DNA of 64,000 nucleotides from positions 1,550,001 through 1,614,000 of the forward strand of contig JAPEIS010000006.1 of NCBI GenBank assembly GCA_029531795.1, given 5' to 3'. Source of the DNA: Sclerotinia nivalis. Lineage: Eukaryota; Ascomycota; Leotiomycetes; Helotiales; Sclerotiniaceae. The position numbers and the translations under genes were made by a program. Position 1 is the stretch's first letter; every line of letters begins with the position of its first letter. Shown here in pieces: positions 1-11,822 of this stretch. Under the pieces are notes generated by a model. It searched no databases and was not told the DNA's origin. It worked only from the letters and a program-made list of their open reading frames with translations.

Positions 1-1
1 T

Positions 2-166
2 TTCACAACAAAGCAATCAAACTTGTATGAATGTTGCAAGGAACCTAAGATTATTGTTGTTGAGGAGAGAAAAGGGTTTTGTTACGGAGCGCATTGTCCG
101 GGTTTTGAGGAGTTGGGTGGGAAGGATAGACCAGTTCCAAGTCCGCCCTATCGGTTCGATATGTGA
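2..166 (+). CDS. Cys-rich hypothetical protein, 3' end only
   Basis: Open from the window edge to a TGA at 164-166, giving the last 54 residues of a protein whose beginning lies outside the window. The fragment has a CC pair followed by RKG-x-C-x-G-x2-CPG-x-E. The same spacing occurs in the complete gene at 1032-1727 (CC, then RKGVCLGENCPGGE), so the two look like neighbouring members of one small family. I do not recognise the family and no function can be given. A competing antisense frame (17-439) is longer but has no recognisable features. The paralogy is seen in the sequence; that this is a real gene is an inference from it. Confidence 0.45.
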   Translation, partial: FTTKQSNLYECCKEPKIIVVEERKGFCYGAHCPGFEELGGKDRPVPSPPYRFDM

Positions 167-1031
167 TTTTGCCTTGGGGTTTTGCCGGAAAAGTTGTTTC
201 CAGAAATAATGGAAGAGAGATTGGGAGAATGGTTCCCGCAAGATGGGAGAAGTAGAGATGAGTGAGCAATGGTCATTGGGTATGCGGGCCTGAGATTTTG
301 ATGATAGGTTTAGATAGTGTGGAAGGTAAGAGACATGGTAATACTGGGAGTACCGGGTGAGCGGCAATTGATATATGAACTTGACGGAGGGCAAGTTGGA
401 GATGGACACAATGTACAAATTCAACAGCCTAGATGCCAAGTACTGTGGAAGAAATAGGTCCGCAACCGTAGAATTAAGCGCCTGCCTTTATACTTTGTGG
501 ATATGATGATTGTATATCAATGAGTTAATGTATGCATTGCATGATGTGGTGTTGTGTTAAATGGATGTGGTGCACGGCACGAATGATCGACTTTGCTCGA
601 GAAACTTTCTCGAATATTGAAATGAAGTGTATTTCAAACTTTGATATTTCATATCGAATCCAAAATATACTGAGAGCCTGCGATTCTTTTCTTCAAAATT
701 AAGTCAAATGAGAAAGAGCGAAGTAATTACACATAAGTAATCTAGATTTAAAGAAGGAGTGAACAGTATTAGCGTCATAACGAATAGATTGTTTTCCATA
801 GATAAATACATTCTATAAAAAAAACGAAACTTCTGGTACTCATATACAATAATATTTTTGAGTATTCTCTTGCTGTCTTTTTCTCTTTAATCACTTTCTT
901 ATCCAAAGTATAACTAAAGCGAATGATTCCTAAGATAAAAGCAGCTGTTCATTATCGCACTTGGTCCCATAGTAGGTAGCGTACTACCAAACAACCTGCG
1001 AGTACTTCTGCCAATACCTCCCGAAAAGAAT
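167..1031. other. Intergenic, no gene seen
   Basis: AT-rich spacer between the two Cys-rich family members. No frame longer than a few dozen codons looks coding. It should hold the terminator of the truncated gene and the promoter of the next one, but no specific element can be named. Confidence 0.5.
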
Positions 1032-1727
1032 ATGCCGGAGCCTAACAATCAACAATATGATCAAGATCATAATTATATATTCAACCCCCATGGCCATGAC
1101 GAGGGAACATCTTGTCTTTGGGAAACGACGGAGAGTTATCAAAGAGAATGGTCATTCCCAGCATTCTCCCGAGCCAGTCAATCTGTTCCAGACGCCTTCC
1201 CTCCACATGAACATGGAGAGCAATGCATCTACGAAATAATAGCTTGGGAGGACTGTTCTTGGAAACCTCCAACGGAAAATCCAAATGATGAGCATAACGG
1301 GTTTTGCGTCGTTGGGCATATAAGGCCTTGTAAATATTGGAAGCCTGAGCAATTGGGACCACGTACTTGTTGTGACTTTGGAATGATATTTGAGTTGAAG
1401 GAGCCAGTTAGGAAGGGGGTTTGTCTTGGAGAGAATTGTCCGGGGGGTGAGGGGAGAAAGAGCTTCCCCTTTATTGATTACCATACTTGGTTTTATCATG
1501 GGCATTGTCCTGTGGAGTTACAAAACGAAAATGAACGGCTTCATTTATTGAAAGCAGAGAGAGCGGTGGGGAAGGATGTGCGTTTCCAATGGAAGAATGC
1601 AGATGGACCCGGCTATGAATCTTTTGAGAATGAGAGGGTACAATATAAATTTGGGTGGAACGGACGTAACATAGTCCCTAAGCCTGTTAAGAGCTATGTG
1701 CCGAATGACAGTCCATGGTCATGGTGA
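1032..1727 (+). CDS. Cys-rich hypothetical protein, 231 aa
   Basis: A single-exon frame with an ATG start and TGA stop, 231 residues, rich in Cys, Trp, His and acidic residues. It has no signal peptide and no membrane segment. The middle to C-terminal part contains a CC pair, then RKGVCLGENCPGGE, then an aromatic stretch with HxxxxxHG-x-CPV, a pattern that could hold metal or form disulfides. The CC/RKG-C-CPG block recurs in the fragment at 2-166. I do not recognise a named domain. Antisense frames over the same bases are shorter and lack this composition. Coding status is fairly well supported; function is unknown. Confidence 0.6.
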   Translation: MPEPNNQQYDQDHNYIFNPHGHDEGTSCLWETTESYQREWSFPAFSRASQSVPDAFPPHEHGEQCIYEIIAWEDCSWKPPTENPNDEHNGFCVVGHIRPCKYWKPEQLGPRTCCDFGMIFELKEPVRKGVCLGENCPGGEGRKSFPFIDYHTWFYHGHCPVELQNENERLHLLKAERAVGKDVRFQWKNADGPGYESFENERVQYKFGWNGRNIVPKPVKSYVPNDSPWSW

Positions 1728-2959
1728 TTTTGAAGAGCTGGATCAAAACCGAATGGGGAATTATGGGCATGAACTTCTGTTTAGACTCTTCGCGGATGTC
1801 GTGATTGCATGATGAGCAGGTGGATGGATGCGATTTACGATGTTGTATAGATGAGTTCAGAAATACGAATGTTATGTTCGTGGGAGTCCGGAAGTATGGG
1901 AATGTATAGAGGGTTTGAGTTTTGAGATCGAGCGTGCATTGGGATATTGCAGTTGGCATTCTTCAGACAATTGAATAACCCGCAAAAATGCATGGAGTTT
2001 GTTTAGTTCGAAGCAGCCGAGAACCTCCTGGTTCTTCTCTTCCTCCCAATAAAGTTATGCAATATAACTAAACGGTTGAATTTCTGCATGCCCAGCTCTC
2101 AATGTGTTTTCCTGAATCTTCAGTGCTTCACGATATCCTTGAAGTAGGTTAAGAGCGCAATCTTACTTGATATCAAAGGGTCATTGTCTCCGAAGACACT
2201 CGACTTCGAAATTGGTAAAAATTTATGAATCAAAATTTACTCAGCACCTTTGACTCTTGATCCAGATCCATCATACTGACTATGACTGCTCTGCCCAGAA
2301 CACTCATGCATACCATCTTCATCACTCAAAGATCGCCCTTGATGTTCATTTTGATAGACTTTCATAGCTCAATCAGAGATAACTCATCTCTCTAATACCT
2401 AAGCAAAATCCCATATACGGTATGCCTAGGTACCGGGACTTAACCCTTAAGCCGTGCTGCATCGTTCAACACCACATGAATATCCTCGATGACAAATTAC
2501 AAAGCGTGACTCAAAACGCGGCGCCACCTTCACTTCGAGCAAAGAATGAGTGAGTTAGTTATGCCAATACGATCCCCAAGTAATGTCAATACATAGGTAG
2601 TACCTACTAGGCAAATATTATCCTTAAGCCGCACTGCGTTTTTAATACCACATAAATAATATTCCTGACAAATTATAAAGTCGAGAATTCTAAATGTAGC
2701 GCCACACTTCACTCTGAGCAAAAATGAGTCGAAAAGCTGTAAGAGTCACATAAAATCCCTGCTAGCGTATTTTTGCTATCAAGAAGGCTTTGCCGATTTC
2801 TCTAATAAATCCAGTGCAGAGAACTTCGAAAATCTTCAAGTAAAACAATAATAATCTACAACTCACAACAATCGCGCATTCCTTACAAACTTTTGATTCA
2901 ACACTTCACCAGAAACAATTACAGACACACAAGAACAAGATTTCGAGAAATATTTAAAA
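1728..2959. other. Intergenic with a diverged direct repeat
   Basis: No supportable gene. The segment holds the diverged direct repeat described separately at 2445-2729 and, in its last 150 bases, the pyrimidine/adenine-rich 5' region of TIF6. Confidence 0.5.
2445..2729. repeat. Diverged direct repeat, two ~107-bp copies
   Basis: Copy 1 spans 2445-2551 and copy 2 spans 2622-2729. Both open with CCTTAAGCCG/C, share a GACAAATTA-x-AAAG block and end with a GCGCCAC ... CACTT ... GAGCAAA ... ATGAGT block. Many differences are C/T or G/A transitions, with copy 2 the more AT-rich. Neither copy encodes anything recognisable. It may be a small non-autonomous element or a local duplication. Confidence 0.55.
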
Positions 2960-4169
2960 ATGGCTGTTCGTGCGCAGTTTGAGAATTCAAATGAGTAGGT
3001 TTATATCTTACCCCTCCTCTCATCTTTGCGGAAGATGATGAAATGAATGGACTGGATGGAGGATGGTTACCACTTTATAGGTGGCACAATCGATACGGTG
3101 TGCGGTGGAATAGTGGAATTGAAATGAGAATTCGCGGAGAGGATAGATGAGCAATCCTCGGGAGACAGGCTCTGAATATTGGATGTGATGCTAACGAGAC
3201 GAATTCATTAGAGTCGGTGTCTTCTCTACATTGACAAATTCATATGCCTTGGTGGCCGTAGGCGCAAGTGAAAATTTCTACAGGTATGTATATCCTCAGA
3301 TTACCATACTTCCGAGTCCGGCGCACCCTCATTGCCCCTCGATGGACAAGCAAGAAACTAACGAGGCCAACAAAAAGTGTATTCGAAGCAGAACTCCAAG
3401 ATGTTATTCCAATTTGCCATGCGACAATTGCAGGAACTCGTATTATTGGACGTTTGACCGCAGGTAATAAGAGGGGACTTTTGGTGCCAACGAGTACGAC
3501 GGATCAAGAATTGCAACATTTGAGAAATAGTTTACCGGATAGCGTTAAGATACAGGTGGGTTTTCTTCCTTTGCCATTAGAGAATTGAAGGTGAAGGCTT
3601 CTCAGTTTTAAGCTCCGCGATACTTCAAATGTCTGGGCCTGCTTCTTCAAGGCCGTATTTTACTCCCTTAAGGTCCCGCTTCCTTCCAGCAATACTAACG
3701 AACAACCAAACAGAGAATAGAAGAGAGACTTTCGGCTCTCGGAAACGTCATAGTATCCAACGATCACGTTGCTCTCGTTCACCCGGATCTGGAGCGCGAA
3801 ACCGAAGAAATTATCGCCGATATCCTCGGTGTCGAAGTATTCCGTCAGACCATTGCCGATAACGTCCTTGTCGGATCTTATATGGCACTTTCCAACCAGG
3901 GCGGTATTGTTCATCCTAAAACCAGTATTCAAGATCAAGACGAATTATCTTCGTTATTACAGGTTCCATTGGTTGCGGGTAGTGTGAACAGAGGTAGCAG
4001 TGTGGTCGGTGCGGGTATGGTTGTTAATGACTGGATGGCGGTTACCGGTCTGGATACCACGGCTACGGAATTGAGTGTGATAGAGAGTGTGTTCAGGCTG
4101 GGTGAGGGACAAGGTCCCAGTGATATTGCGGGGAAGAACAAGGATACTATGGTGGAGAGTTTCTACTAA
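2960..4169 (+). CDS. TIF6: Eukaryotic translation initiation factor 6 (ribosome anti-association factor)
   Basis: Four exons, 2960-2994, 3212-3283, 3378-3555 and 3714-4169, join to 246 residues, almost exactly the family length of about 245. The start [12 protein letters not shown] matches the conserved N terminus. The protein continues through [54 protein letters not shown] and [16 protein letters not shown], all hallmarks of the five-fold eIF6 pentein. eIF6 binds the 60S subunit, is needed for pre-60S maturation and export in nucleolus and cytoplasm, and blocks premature joining of 40S until released. All introns are GT-AG and every junction keeps frame. Identification is secure. Confidence 0.97.
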
Positions 4170-5143
4170 GTTCTTCAGTGGTGGAAGTGCATATGTGGGA
4201 TTGTGGGGGATTGGAGACTGTAGTCTCTTGGCTTCGGTGTTCATTATTTAATGAATGCCATGAGGCATGGCTAGCAGGGAAATTTCGTCTATTCTGCTCC
4301 CGGGATATGATAGATACAGCGAGCGGGTCGTTTAAAGACCTTGAATGGAGACTTTTTCTATCTCCATGACAAAATTTTGGCTCGCAAACGTGTATGTGAT
4401 TTTCATGCCGTGAAATCAAACATACACAACTAAATGAAAGCGGGCATATTGCTCATCCGCAAGCACACCGCGGTATCTTCGGTCAGCACACATCAAAGCA
4501 TTCTGATGGACCATCAGGCCAACAACCCAATTTAACCATTGCTTCATATGCGCCTTATCAATATACCACCACATCAGTATAGATCTTAGCAATTGGAAAT
4601 AGTCTCGGCACAAAAAAACTGTGCCTCTAGCATATGACCGTCTTAGAACATTAGTAGTTGTCCTGATCCCTCTAGAAATCATCATTGAAGCCAATATCTA
4701 TATACCAAACAAAGTTCTTGAGCCTCGGTTCTATCAATTCAGTCCCGTAAAGGTATTCTCTTTCACATCTAATACTACATTCACTCAGGACCTTACAATC
4801 GGATGGTCTGATCAATATCACGTGAGTAGCCCGCTCTTTTCGTGTTTGTAGGTCCGTGCAGAGCGCAGGTGATATCGACGCGTTTGTTCTTCTGGAAAAG
4901 AAAGTTCACTTTTACTTTTTTTCTTCTTCGAGATTTGTTTTATTTTTTATCTTAATTTTACTCAAGATCGCATTTTCAATTCTTTTCATAACGGCCAAGC
5001 AACACCTGAGCAAGGCTGAATACAAGACTTAAGTTTTATCATCGCCACGGGACGGAGTTTGTTGGTGGAAAATTAGTGAGAAGGAAAAGAGGAGATATCT
5101 GTAAAAGAAGCCGGAAAGGGCAAGAAAAGTGGAGATTTTAGAA
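4170..5143. other. Intergenic: TIF6 3' region and 5' region of the Swi5-like gene
   Basis: Short frames here look like chance. The last 250 bases are pyrimidine-rich (runs of T and CTT around 4915-4960), typical of a fungal promoter and 5' UTR. No motif can be assigned to a specific factor. Confidence 0.5.
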
Positions 5144-8100
5144 ATGGATGGAGTTACTTTGGAGATGGATTTGGGGATGGACTTTTATGAACAGTGGGAT
5201 TGGCAGAGGTTTAGGGAGGCGGAGAGTATGGAGTTGGAGGACGAAGAGAATAGTGTGGTGCAGACAGAAGTGCTCTTAGAGAATGGAGAGGAGGTTGTGG
5301 AGAGGGAAGAGAATATTGGTGGGGTTGGAAGGGTGGATGAGGTGGAGGAAGGCACACCACGGAGATTTGTTTTACCTCAGTATGATGGGTCGGCTGATGA
5401 TGCGCGTGAGAATGAAGAGGCTGGATCGATATCAAAAATAGGGATTGATGACGTTAATACGAGATCGCGACAAATGGATTTGCCACAATATGATGGCCCG
5501 GCTGAAGAGGCCGAAGACGCCGTGTCCATATCGGAAACCAGAGCAGAAGATATCGATGTGGGTTCTCGACACGATCATGCAAATATTTTCACTCAATTGG
5601 TGGATGAGACTTTGAACAAAAACACTTCCGAGGCCCAAGAGCAAAGAGTGGTGGTGGAAGATGTCGAGTTGAATAAAGGGGACAGCGGCATTACTCCGGA
5701 GAAACGTGATGATGCAGAAGGCGAGGGAGATGGAGATCAAGAGATGACTCTAGCTGGTGATGGAAGCATCTCGGATTTTCTTGGGACCGAGAGTAGTGAT
5801 GAAGAAGTGGTCAACCTTGGTGGAACCGTCATACCTCAGGAAACTCATAGGAATATTCCAGAGTCAAGTACAACTACGACTGAAATGACAATCGAATCTG
5901 GTGTCATTGCAAAAGCAGATACTTTCGAAGAGAGCAATCATTCCAAAGAACAGATGAATGATAAGATCGAGGATCGAGTTTCAGCTGGCGGGGCGCATGT
6001 GCTGGAGGAAAGCTGCGACGACATATCAAGTCCGGGAAAGGCCGCCAGCGAGATGGAAGTCGAGCCAATAATCGATAAACCTGCAGATCGAGAAATTGAC
6101 GGATTAGGAGAAGCTCTTGGCAATATCCCAACTTTCAAATCAAACCATCCAGAAATGGCTGTTGAAGCTGGAACAAACGGCAATACAGGTGTACAATTCG
6201 AAATCGAAGGTCATGGCGCTGAAAGCATGACTAGCGGTTTCCTTAGCAATGAAAATTTGAGGGACCTTGAAGGAAAACCAAGCTCAATATCTACTCTGGA
6301 CCAGTCACCTATTAAATTTACCACCCAGGATGAGTTTTCCGATGAAATTTCACCTGCCACAGAAGAAGCTACAGCTGCAAACATCATGAATGCTGCATAC
6401 AGTGACAACATGCCAGCTCTTTCGCAGGGGCAAGATTTCAGTATCACTAATCAAACACCTGTGAACGATGGCAGCGTACAAGAAGATGCTGGCTTACCTC
6501 CGTTGCCCAGAATAGAAGCTCCGGTACAAGCAAGACAAATAGAAATTCCGGACAGCGATGCGATCACAGAATCAAGTCAGCAATCTCCGAAGAAACTTGG
6601 TCATGTTGAGAGAACACTCGATAGTGCAATAAATAATATGAAGGATGAGGAGACGCGTATATCAAATGATGCAACCAGGGAAGAAACCGACGATAGAGAG
6701 GCCGAAGATGTTGTAAGCTCATTTGGAAGAGAATGTGCCACAAGCTCCATTGACCCGAAGAAAAATCTCAATGAGCCGGAAATAATGGAAACTGAGAGTC
6801 TGCAGAATGGAATAGATATACCCGAAAAAAATGGGCAGTCGATCGAGGTTGCACCGGTTGATTCTGCAAAGAACCTGAAAGAAGATTCGAAATCTGAGAG
6901 CGAAGATGGCATAGAAATGGAGGAATGCCCTTCTCAACCTTTACCACAGAAGAAGACGAACAAGAGAGGTCGGCCACCAGGAAGAAAGAAGTCTGAAATA
7001 GCCAGTGGTGAAAGTGACAACAAGGAACGTATCGAGAAGAAGGCAAAACTCGTTGAAGTTAATTCAGACAAGCCGCTGAGTATGGACCCTAATGACGACT
7101 TGACTGAAAGCAAACCTGTGCAAGAGCAGAAAAAACGAGGCAGGCCATCTAGTAGGAAGGTTTCTTCATTATTTGTTGATGACTCTGTCGACAAAACAGA
7201 CGAGGTAAATAAGCATTCATCTTCTGCGGAAAGTCGGGCAAGTGAAACATCTCCAAGTAGCCCCGCTTCCGAGAAGAAAAGACGAGGCAGACCATCTAGG
7301 AGGAAAATTTCTTCATTATCTGTTGATGAGCCTGCTACGGAACAGGAAAAAGCAGTTGTGGGCGAACCAGGGAGCTCCGAAGTTGCTTTTATCGATAAAG
7401 CAGATGAGGTAGCCAAGCATTCGTCTCCGAAGGGAACACCGACCGATGATTTATCACCAAGTAGCCCTGCACCGGAGAAGAGGAAGCGAGGTAGACCAGC
7501 TGTAAGAAAGATTTCTACACTATCTACTGTTACGAACGATAGTGGTGATGTTGAAAATTCTGAGAAAGAGATGGCTTCGATGAATGAAGACAATACGCAT
7601 TTGGACGTTGGTTCCAGATCGACAGACGAAACAACCCCAAGCTTTCCTATTCGCTCCATGGAAGAAGATAAGAGGAGTGAAAGACCGTCTCGCCGAAGGT
7701 CTTCGGGTTTGGGTCCTCGAAAGGAAGATGCGGAGGAAGCAGGTGGACATCTGGACGAATCGAATGATGTCATGGCAGCAAAACCCAGCGATAATGCTGA
7801 TAGTGTTGAAGAGCTCGCAATCAACGACACAATGGATGAGCTGACCATGAACTCATCTTCGCCTGTTAAACGAAAGAGTGGAAGACCAGTCAATAGAAAA
7901 TCGTCCGGCTTAGGTCCCGAAAAAGGTGACACCGAGGAAGCTGCAAAAGAGGACTTACCCAACGTTTCAGTGGTGATTCTCAAAGATGTTAAGATGAATG
8001 AGTTAACAACTCATCACAAATCCACTGATAAAGTCGTTACCATCTCATCTTCATCAGTCAAGAGAAAAAGAGGAAGACCTGCAGGACGTAAGTCTTCTGG

Positions 8101-10006
8101 AATTGAGACTGAAAACGCGGAGGCTAAAGAATTATCATACGAGGTTTCATCATTTCCACGTGATGATGTTGAGGCTCAAGAAACTACGCTGACTGAAAAC
8201 CTAAATGATGAATTGGATGATGGTTCGCCTGTACGACCAAGAAAGAGAGGTAGACCTGGTCGAAAGTCGTCTCAATTGAATCCCCAGAAGTCATCTGTCA
8301 ATGAGGCTGCAGACAAAAGCTCTGAAGACATCGATACGGAAGAGACCTTAAACAACATTGCTAATGGCTATGGGAATGACATTCGATCCGCAGGATTAGC
8401 TGATATTGGTTCCTCACCGGTGAAAAGAAAGAAGGGTGGACCTGCTAGCCGAAGGGCATCTGAACAGAGTCTCAAAAAGACGGCTGTCAAGGAAAACTTA
8501 GAAGGAACTCCAGATACTGTAGCGGAAAAAGCTGCAGATACTGGTATTATCGAGCCTCTTGCTGTTACACAGTTGATCGATGAGCCGGATTCTTCTATCA
8601 ATCCATCACCTGAGAAGAGAAAGAGGGGTAGGCCTAGTAGTCGCAAAGCCTCCGAACTGGATCCTGAAAAGGTGGCCGCCAACGAAGCTGCAAGGGGAAG
8701 TCCTAATGGCATCTTGACACAAGAGGCCGTAAATGAAGATTACAATGGGTCACCAAGTGTCAATTCTTCGCCGGAGAAGCGTAGAAGAGGTAGACCATCT
8801 AGTCGCAAATCTTCTAGCCTAAGTATCGCAAACAAGAATGCTGCTGAAACTGTCAAAGCATCTTATAACGATGGCTCTAAAACTGTTGCCGATAAACTTT
8901 TGAATGCGGATATCAATGAACCGGCGACAGAGGCTAGCTTATCCGCCACTTCTTCACCAGAGAAAAGAAAGAGAGGCCGCCCCGCGCGCAGCGCTTCTGG
9001 CTTTGGTACCGGAAGTGCTAAAAAGGATAGCATATCAGGTGTTGATACTGCTGGCAAGAAGATCCCACCAGAGATTGTTGACTCTGATGAGGAGGACGAC
9101 GAGCTACAAGATGAGTCGCCGCCTGCCAAAAAGGTCAAGCCTGAGCCAAGGAAAAGAGGTCGACCACCTGGAACCAAGATTTTGGGTATCGGCATTGAAG
9201 AAGAAAAGACTGCCGAAGAAGATTTGACTAAGGCAATAAGTACTAGAATCGACAGTAGTGAGAAGATTGAAGTGGATACACAGACTCATGATGAACCACT
9301 TGCACCTGAGAGAAAAAGACGAGGTCGACCTGCTGCAGCCAAAGCTAGGGGTATTAGTGACAGTGATTCGGAAATTACAGGGGAAGAACAGCAAAAATCT
9401 GAGAAATCCGAGCTTCCTTGTGCTGAATCTGAGCAACCTGTCGAGGACGAAGCCGACGAGCAAGAAGAACCTGTAGTTGAGAAGAAGAGGAGAGGAAGAC
9501 CAACGTTGCTCAAGAACAAAGGAAAACAGAGTGCAAAAACTTCGGAGTCTTTAAATGAAGATATTATCACCACATCTAATACACGTAGTTCTAAAGGCAA
9601 AGTTTCCGGAAGTCAAGTATCTAAATCGTCAAACACCTCATCCTCTTCACAACGACAAGATGCCTTCTTGGCTGAGATGAAAGCTATGAAACTTGTAAGT
9701 CTCCTCCCCCACACCCTTTTTCCTTCCCTGCAAATCAATAAACTAACCTCTATTCCATAGTCATCAATCCAAGCACGCAACGCCAATCTTAGAATCGAAA
9801 TCGCTCAAAAACGAGAGAAAACTCAAGAAATCACACAAGGTTTAGAGCAGCCTGCTAAGGAAACGGTCAAGAGACATATCAAGTTGTTGCACGATTACAA
9901 TGATATTAAGGATGTGGGACAGGGATTATTGGGAATGATTGCGGATAATAGGGGTGTGAGGGTTGGGGAGTTGTATGAGGAGTTTGGGGTGGATATTGCT
10001 GATTAG
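5144..10006 (+). CDS. AT-hook array protein with C-terminal Swi5/Sae3 domain
   Basis: Exon 1 is 5144-9694; a 66-nt intron with a CTAAC branch motif follows (9695-9760); exon 2 is 9761-10006. The product is 1598 residues. The first ATG is at 5144; the frame is open five codons upstream but from a GTG. Residues 1-600 are acidic and low-complexity. Residues about 605-1450 carry 15 spaced AT-hook-like units, 12 with an intact RGRP core. The last 81 residues, almost all exon 2, match Swi5/Sae3: a coiled-coil helix, then VKRHIKLLHDYNDIKDVGQG, LLGMIADNRGVRV and LYEEFGV. Swi5 pairs with Sfr1/Mei5 to help Rad51/Dmc1 form filaments in homologous recombination. Known Swi5 proteins are mostly of the order of 100 residues, so the N-terminal extension is extreme. 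The frame is continuous through one exon, so fusion by misassembly seems unlikely. The hooks presumably bind AT-rich minor grooves (inference). Confidence 0.85.
6940..9530 (+). repeat. In-gene array of 15 AT-hook units
   Basis: Each unit is roughly SSPEKRKRGRP-x-SRK-x-S followed by a variable acidic spacer, with a period of about 40-90 residues. Twelve units keep RGRP. Three have drifted: one reads SERPSR, one KSGRPV and one KKGGPAS. The spacers differ in length and sequence, so this is an old, diverged array rather than a recent satellite. Confidence 0.85.
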
Positions 10007-10461
10007 TTTGTTTGATGAGAAGTAGATGGGAGGAAGTGGAGGGAAATTTTCGTAGTGGGATGGTAGTTAATAAACCCCAAATGAGGGGAAGGGGATAGTG
10101 GGACGAGGATAAGAAGCGGGCTGCGGTGCTACTGGCGCATTTGATTTATGATTTCTTTTTTATGATACCAATTGGTCTACAATTTGCTGGGGCATGGAGC
10201 TTCTTACTCCAAGGAGGAGGCATCAGAAGGGATTTGGGCAATAAAATGTCGAATCTTGCGATATGGAGAGGGAGATGAATGGAGGACGCTTTTAATACAT
10301 ATAATATAGGTAGCTAGCTATAGTAGCTTTATTCACAAACTAGCAAACTCTTTATTGTCACAACCAAACATCATAGCAAATGAATAATTGTAACTACCAT
10401 CACGAAAATGATTCAATTTTCGATCCTCGCCTCGTTATTTATCATCCACTGACCCATCCAC
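10007..10461. other. Convergent 3' intergenic region
   Basis: It lies between the stop codons of the Swi5-like gene (plus) and the rhodopsin-like gene (minus), so it contains both 3' UTRs. An AT-rich stretch around 10290-10400 is a plausible polyadenylation zone. No gene seen. Confidence 0.5.
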
Positions 10462-11822
10462 TCAAACCCCTCCTCCATCTCTGTCCCCTCCTGATACAAC
10501 CCCCCTATCCTCCAACACGGTAACATAAATCATCATTTCATCACAGACACTAGTATCCATATCCATATCCGAAATTGCGGGATGCAAATGGTGGGAATAT
10601 TTGGAAGAGAGTGATTTAATCGACGACCGCGATTTGAAGGATGAGGAGCGGGATTTGAGGGTTTTCCAGCGGGAATTGGCGGGGAAGCGCGTGAGGGAGA
10701 TGGTGGTGGTGGGGGGAGGTGGTGAGGGGGTTTTGAGATGGGGAAGGGAGGTGAGGATTTTGGAGAGGGGGGTGTGCGAGGTGAGGATGGAGAGGAGGAT
10801 CAGAGAGAGGAGGGATTCGAGGGAGTGTGTGAGGAGGGTTTGCGGGTTGCGGATTATTTGGGGAGTTGAGGAGATGGGGATGAGGGATGAGAGGTTGAGG
10901 ATACTGGTTGTGAGGACACTATATATGTAAAGATATTAGATGATTGGATTTTTGGATTGGATATCTTGATAAGAATGAGGAGGAACACTTACGCGCAGCC
11001 GAGGAGATACATGCATGATATTGCGTATTTTTGGCTACGGCTCAGATGTAGAGAGCGTAGGATAGGTAGGGATAATATGAAGAGAAGGAGATAGAAGAAT
11101 ATATTCGTGATAGCGTGGGTTATTGAGAGAGCGGATCTGTTGATACAGTGGCCATTTTCGATCGTACGATCCCATACATAGGGAATTGGTGTACATTGGA
11201 AAATTGTTGCGGTGCCGAAAGCGATCATGGATATGAATATTGATAGAGTGGTGATATGATAGATGGGTTTGAGGCCGGGTGTCGGGAGTAATGAGATATA
11301 GAAGAAGAGTAGGGATATTTGGATTGTGGCTATGGTGGTTTGATAAATGACTTGGAGGATGTAGAGACACTAGGATACTTTAAGCTGTCATGTTGGAGCA
11401 AAAGGATGGAAGGTAATTAGTATCGAGAGTATTCCCTACCATGATAGCTTTTTGAGCTTTTTCGGGACGGAGAGAGATGACATCATGGCCCAGTCCCCAG
11501 ATAAAAATGCCTTATCAGGGATTTGTTAGATTGGTCAATGACTCGGTTGAACGGGTGTACTCACCAACGCATCCCACGATTTCATGAGCGATGATGCAGC
11601 TCTGTATATGTAGTGTCAATCAACCGGACATGCATACTTGGATAGCCGCATCAGAATACCCACAAGAGCAATCAAAATCCCTACATCTGCTTTGTTCAAA
11701 CGCCCACGTTGCCATGCAACACGGAATGCGACAGCAAGCATGGCCATAAATAATAAGGGAATGGTGGTAGCAAGCCAAGCTAGGCCGGAATCTGTTAGTT
11801 CAGACATGGCATTGACCGGCAT
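10462..11822 (-). CDS. Fungal rhodopsin-domain (PTH11-like) seven-helix membrane protein
   Basis: Five minus-strand exons join in frame: 11822-11638, 11599-11565, 11510-11440, 11369-10993 and 10918-10462, giving 374 residues. An internal ATG at 11807 would give 369. The N terminus has a helix (LAWLATTIPLLFMAML) followed by RVAWQRGRLNKADVG, the usual first-loop pattern. Later come GLGHDVISL, a helix in ILQVIYQTTIATIQISLLFF, and FQCTPIPYVWD with a downstream C of the family's conserved Cys pair. The cytoplasmic tail is Ser/Pro/Arg-rich and ends acidic. The family sits in the plasma membrane; PTH11 of Magnaporthe is its known member, involved in surface sensing. The second exon is only 35 nt, and its acceptor was chosen to keep frame. 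Confidence 0.75.

Noticed and set aside
5129..5143. Start of the Swi5-like protein at 5129
   Set aside because: The codon at 5129 is GTG; the first ATG in frame is 5144. The same reasoning moved the orphan gene start from 30708 (TTG) to 30813 and the YTP1-like start from 53045 (TTG) to 53069.
6934..7983. 349-codon antisense frame over the AT-hook gene, with similar ones at 8368-8712 and 8863-9195
   Set aside because: They are complements of the repeated hook units; the plus frame is continuous for 1517 codons and ends in a known domain.
10601..10930. 109-codon plus-strand frame rich in Arg/Glu/Gly
   Set aside because: Shadow of the last exon of the minus-strand rhodopsin-like gene.
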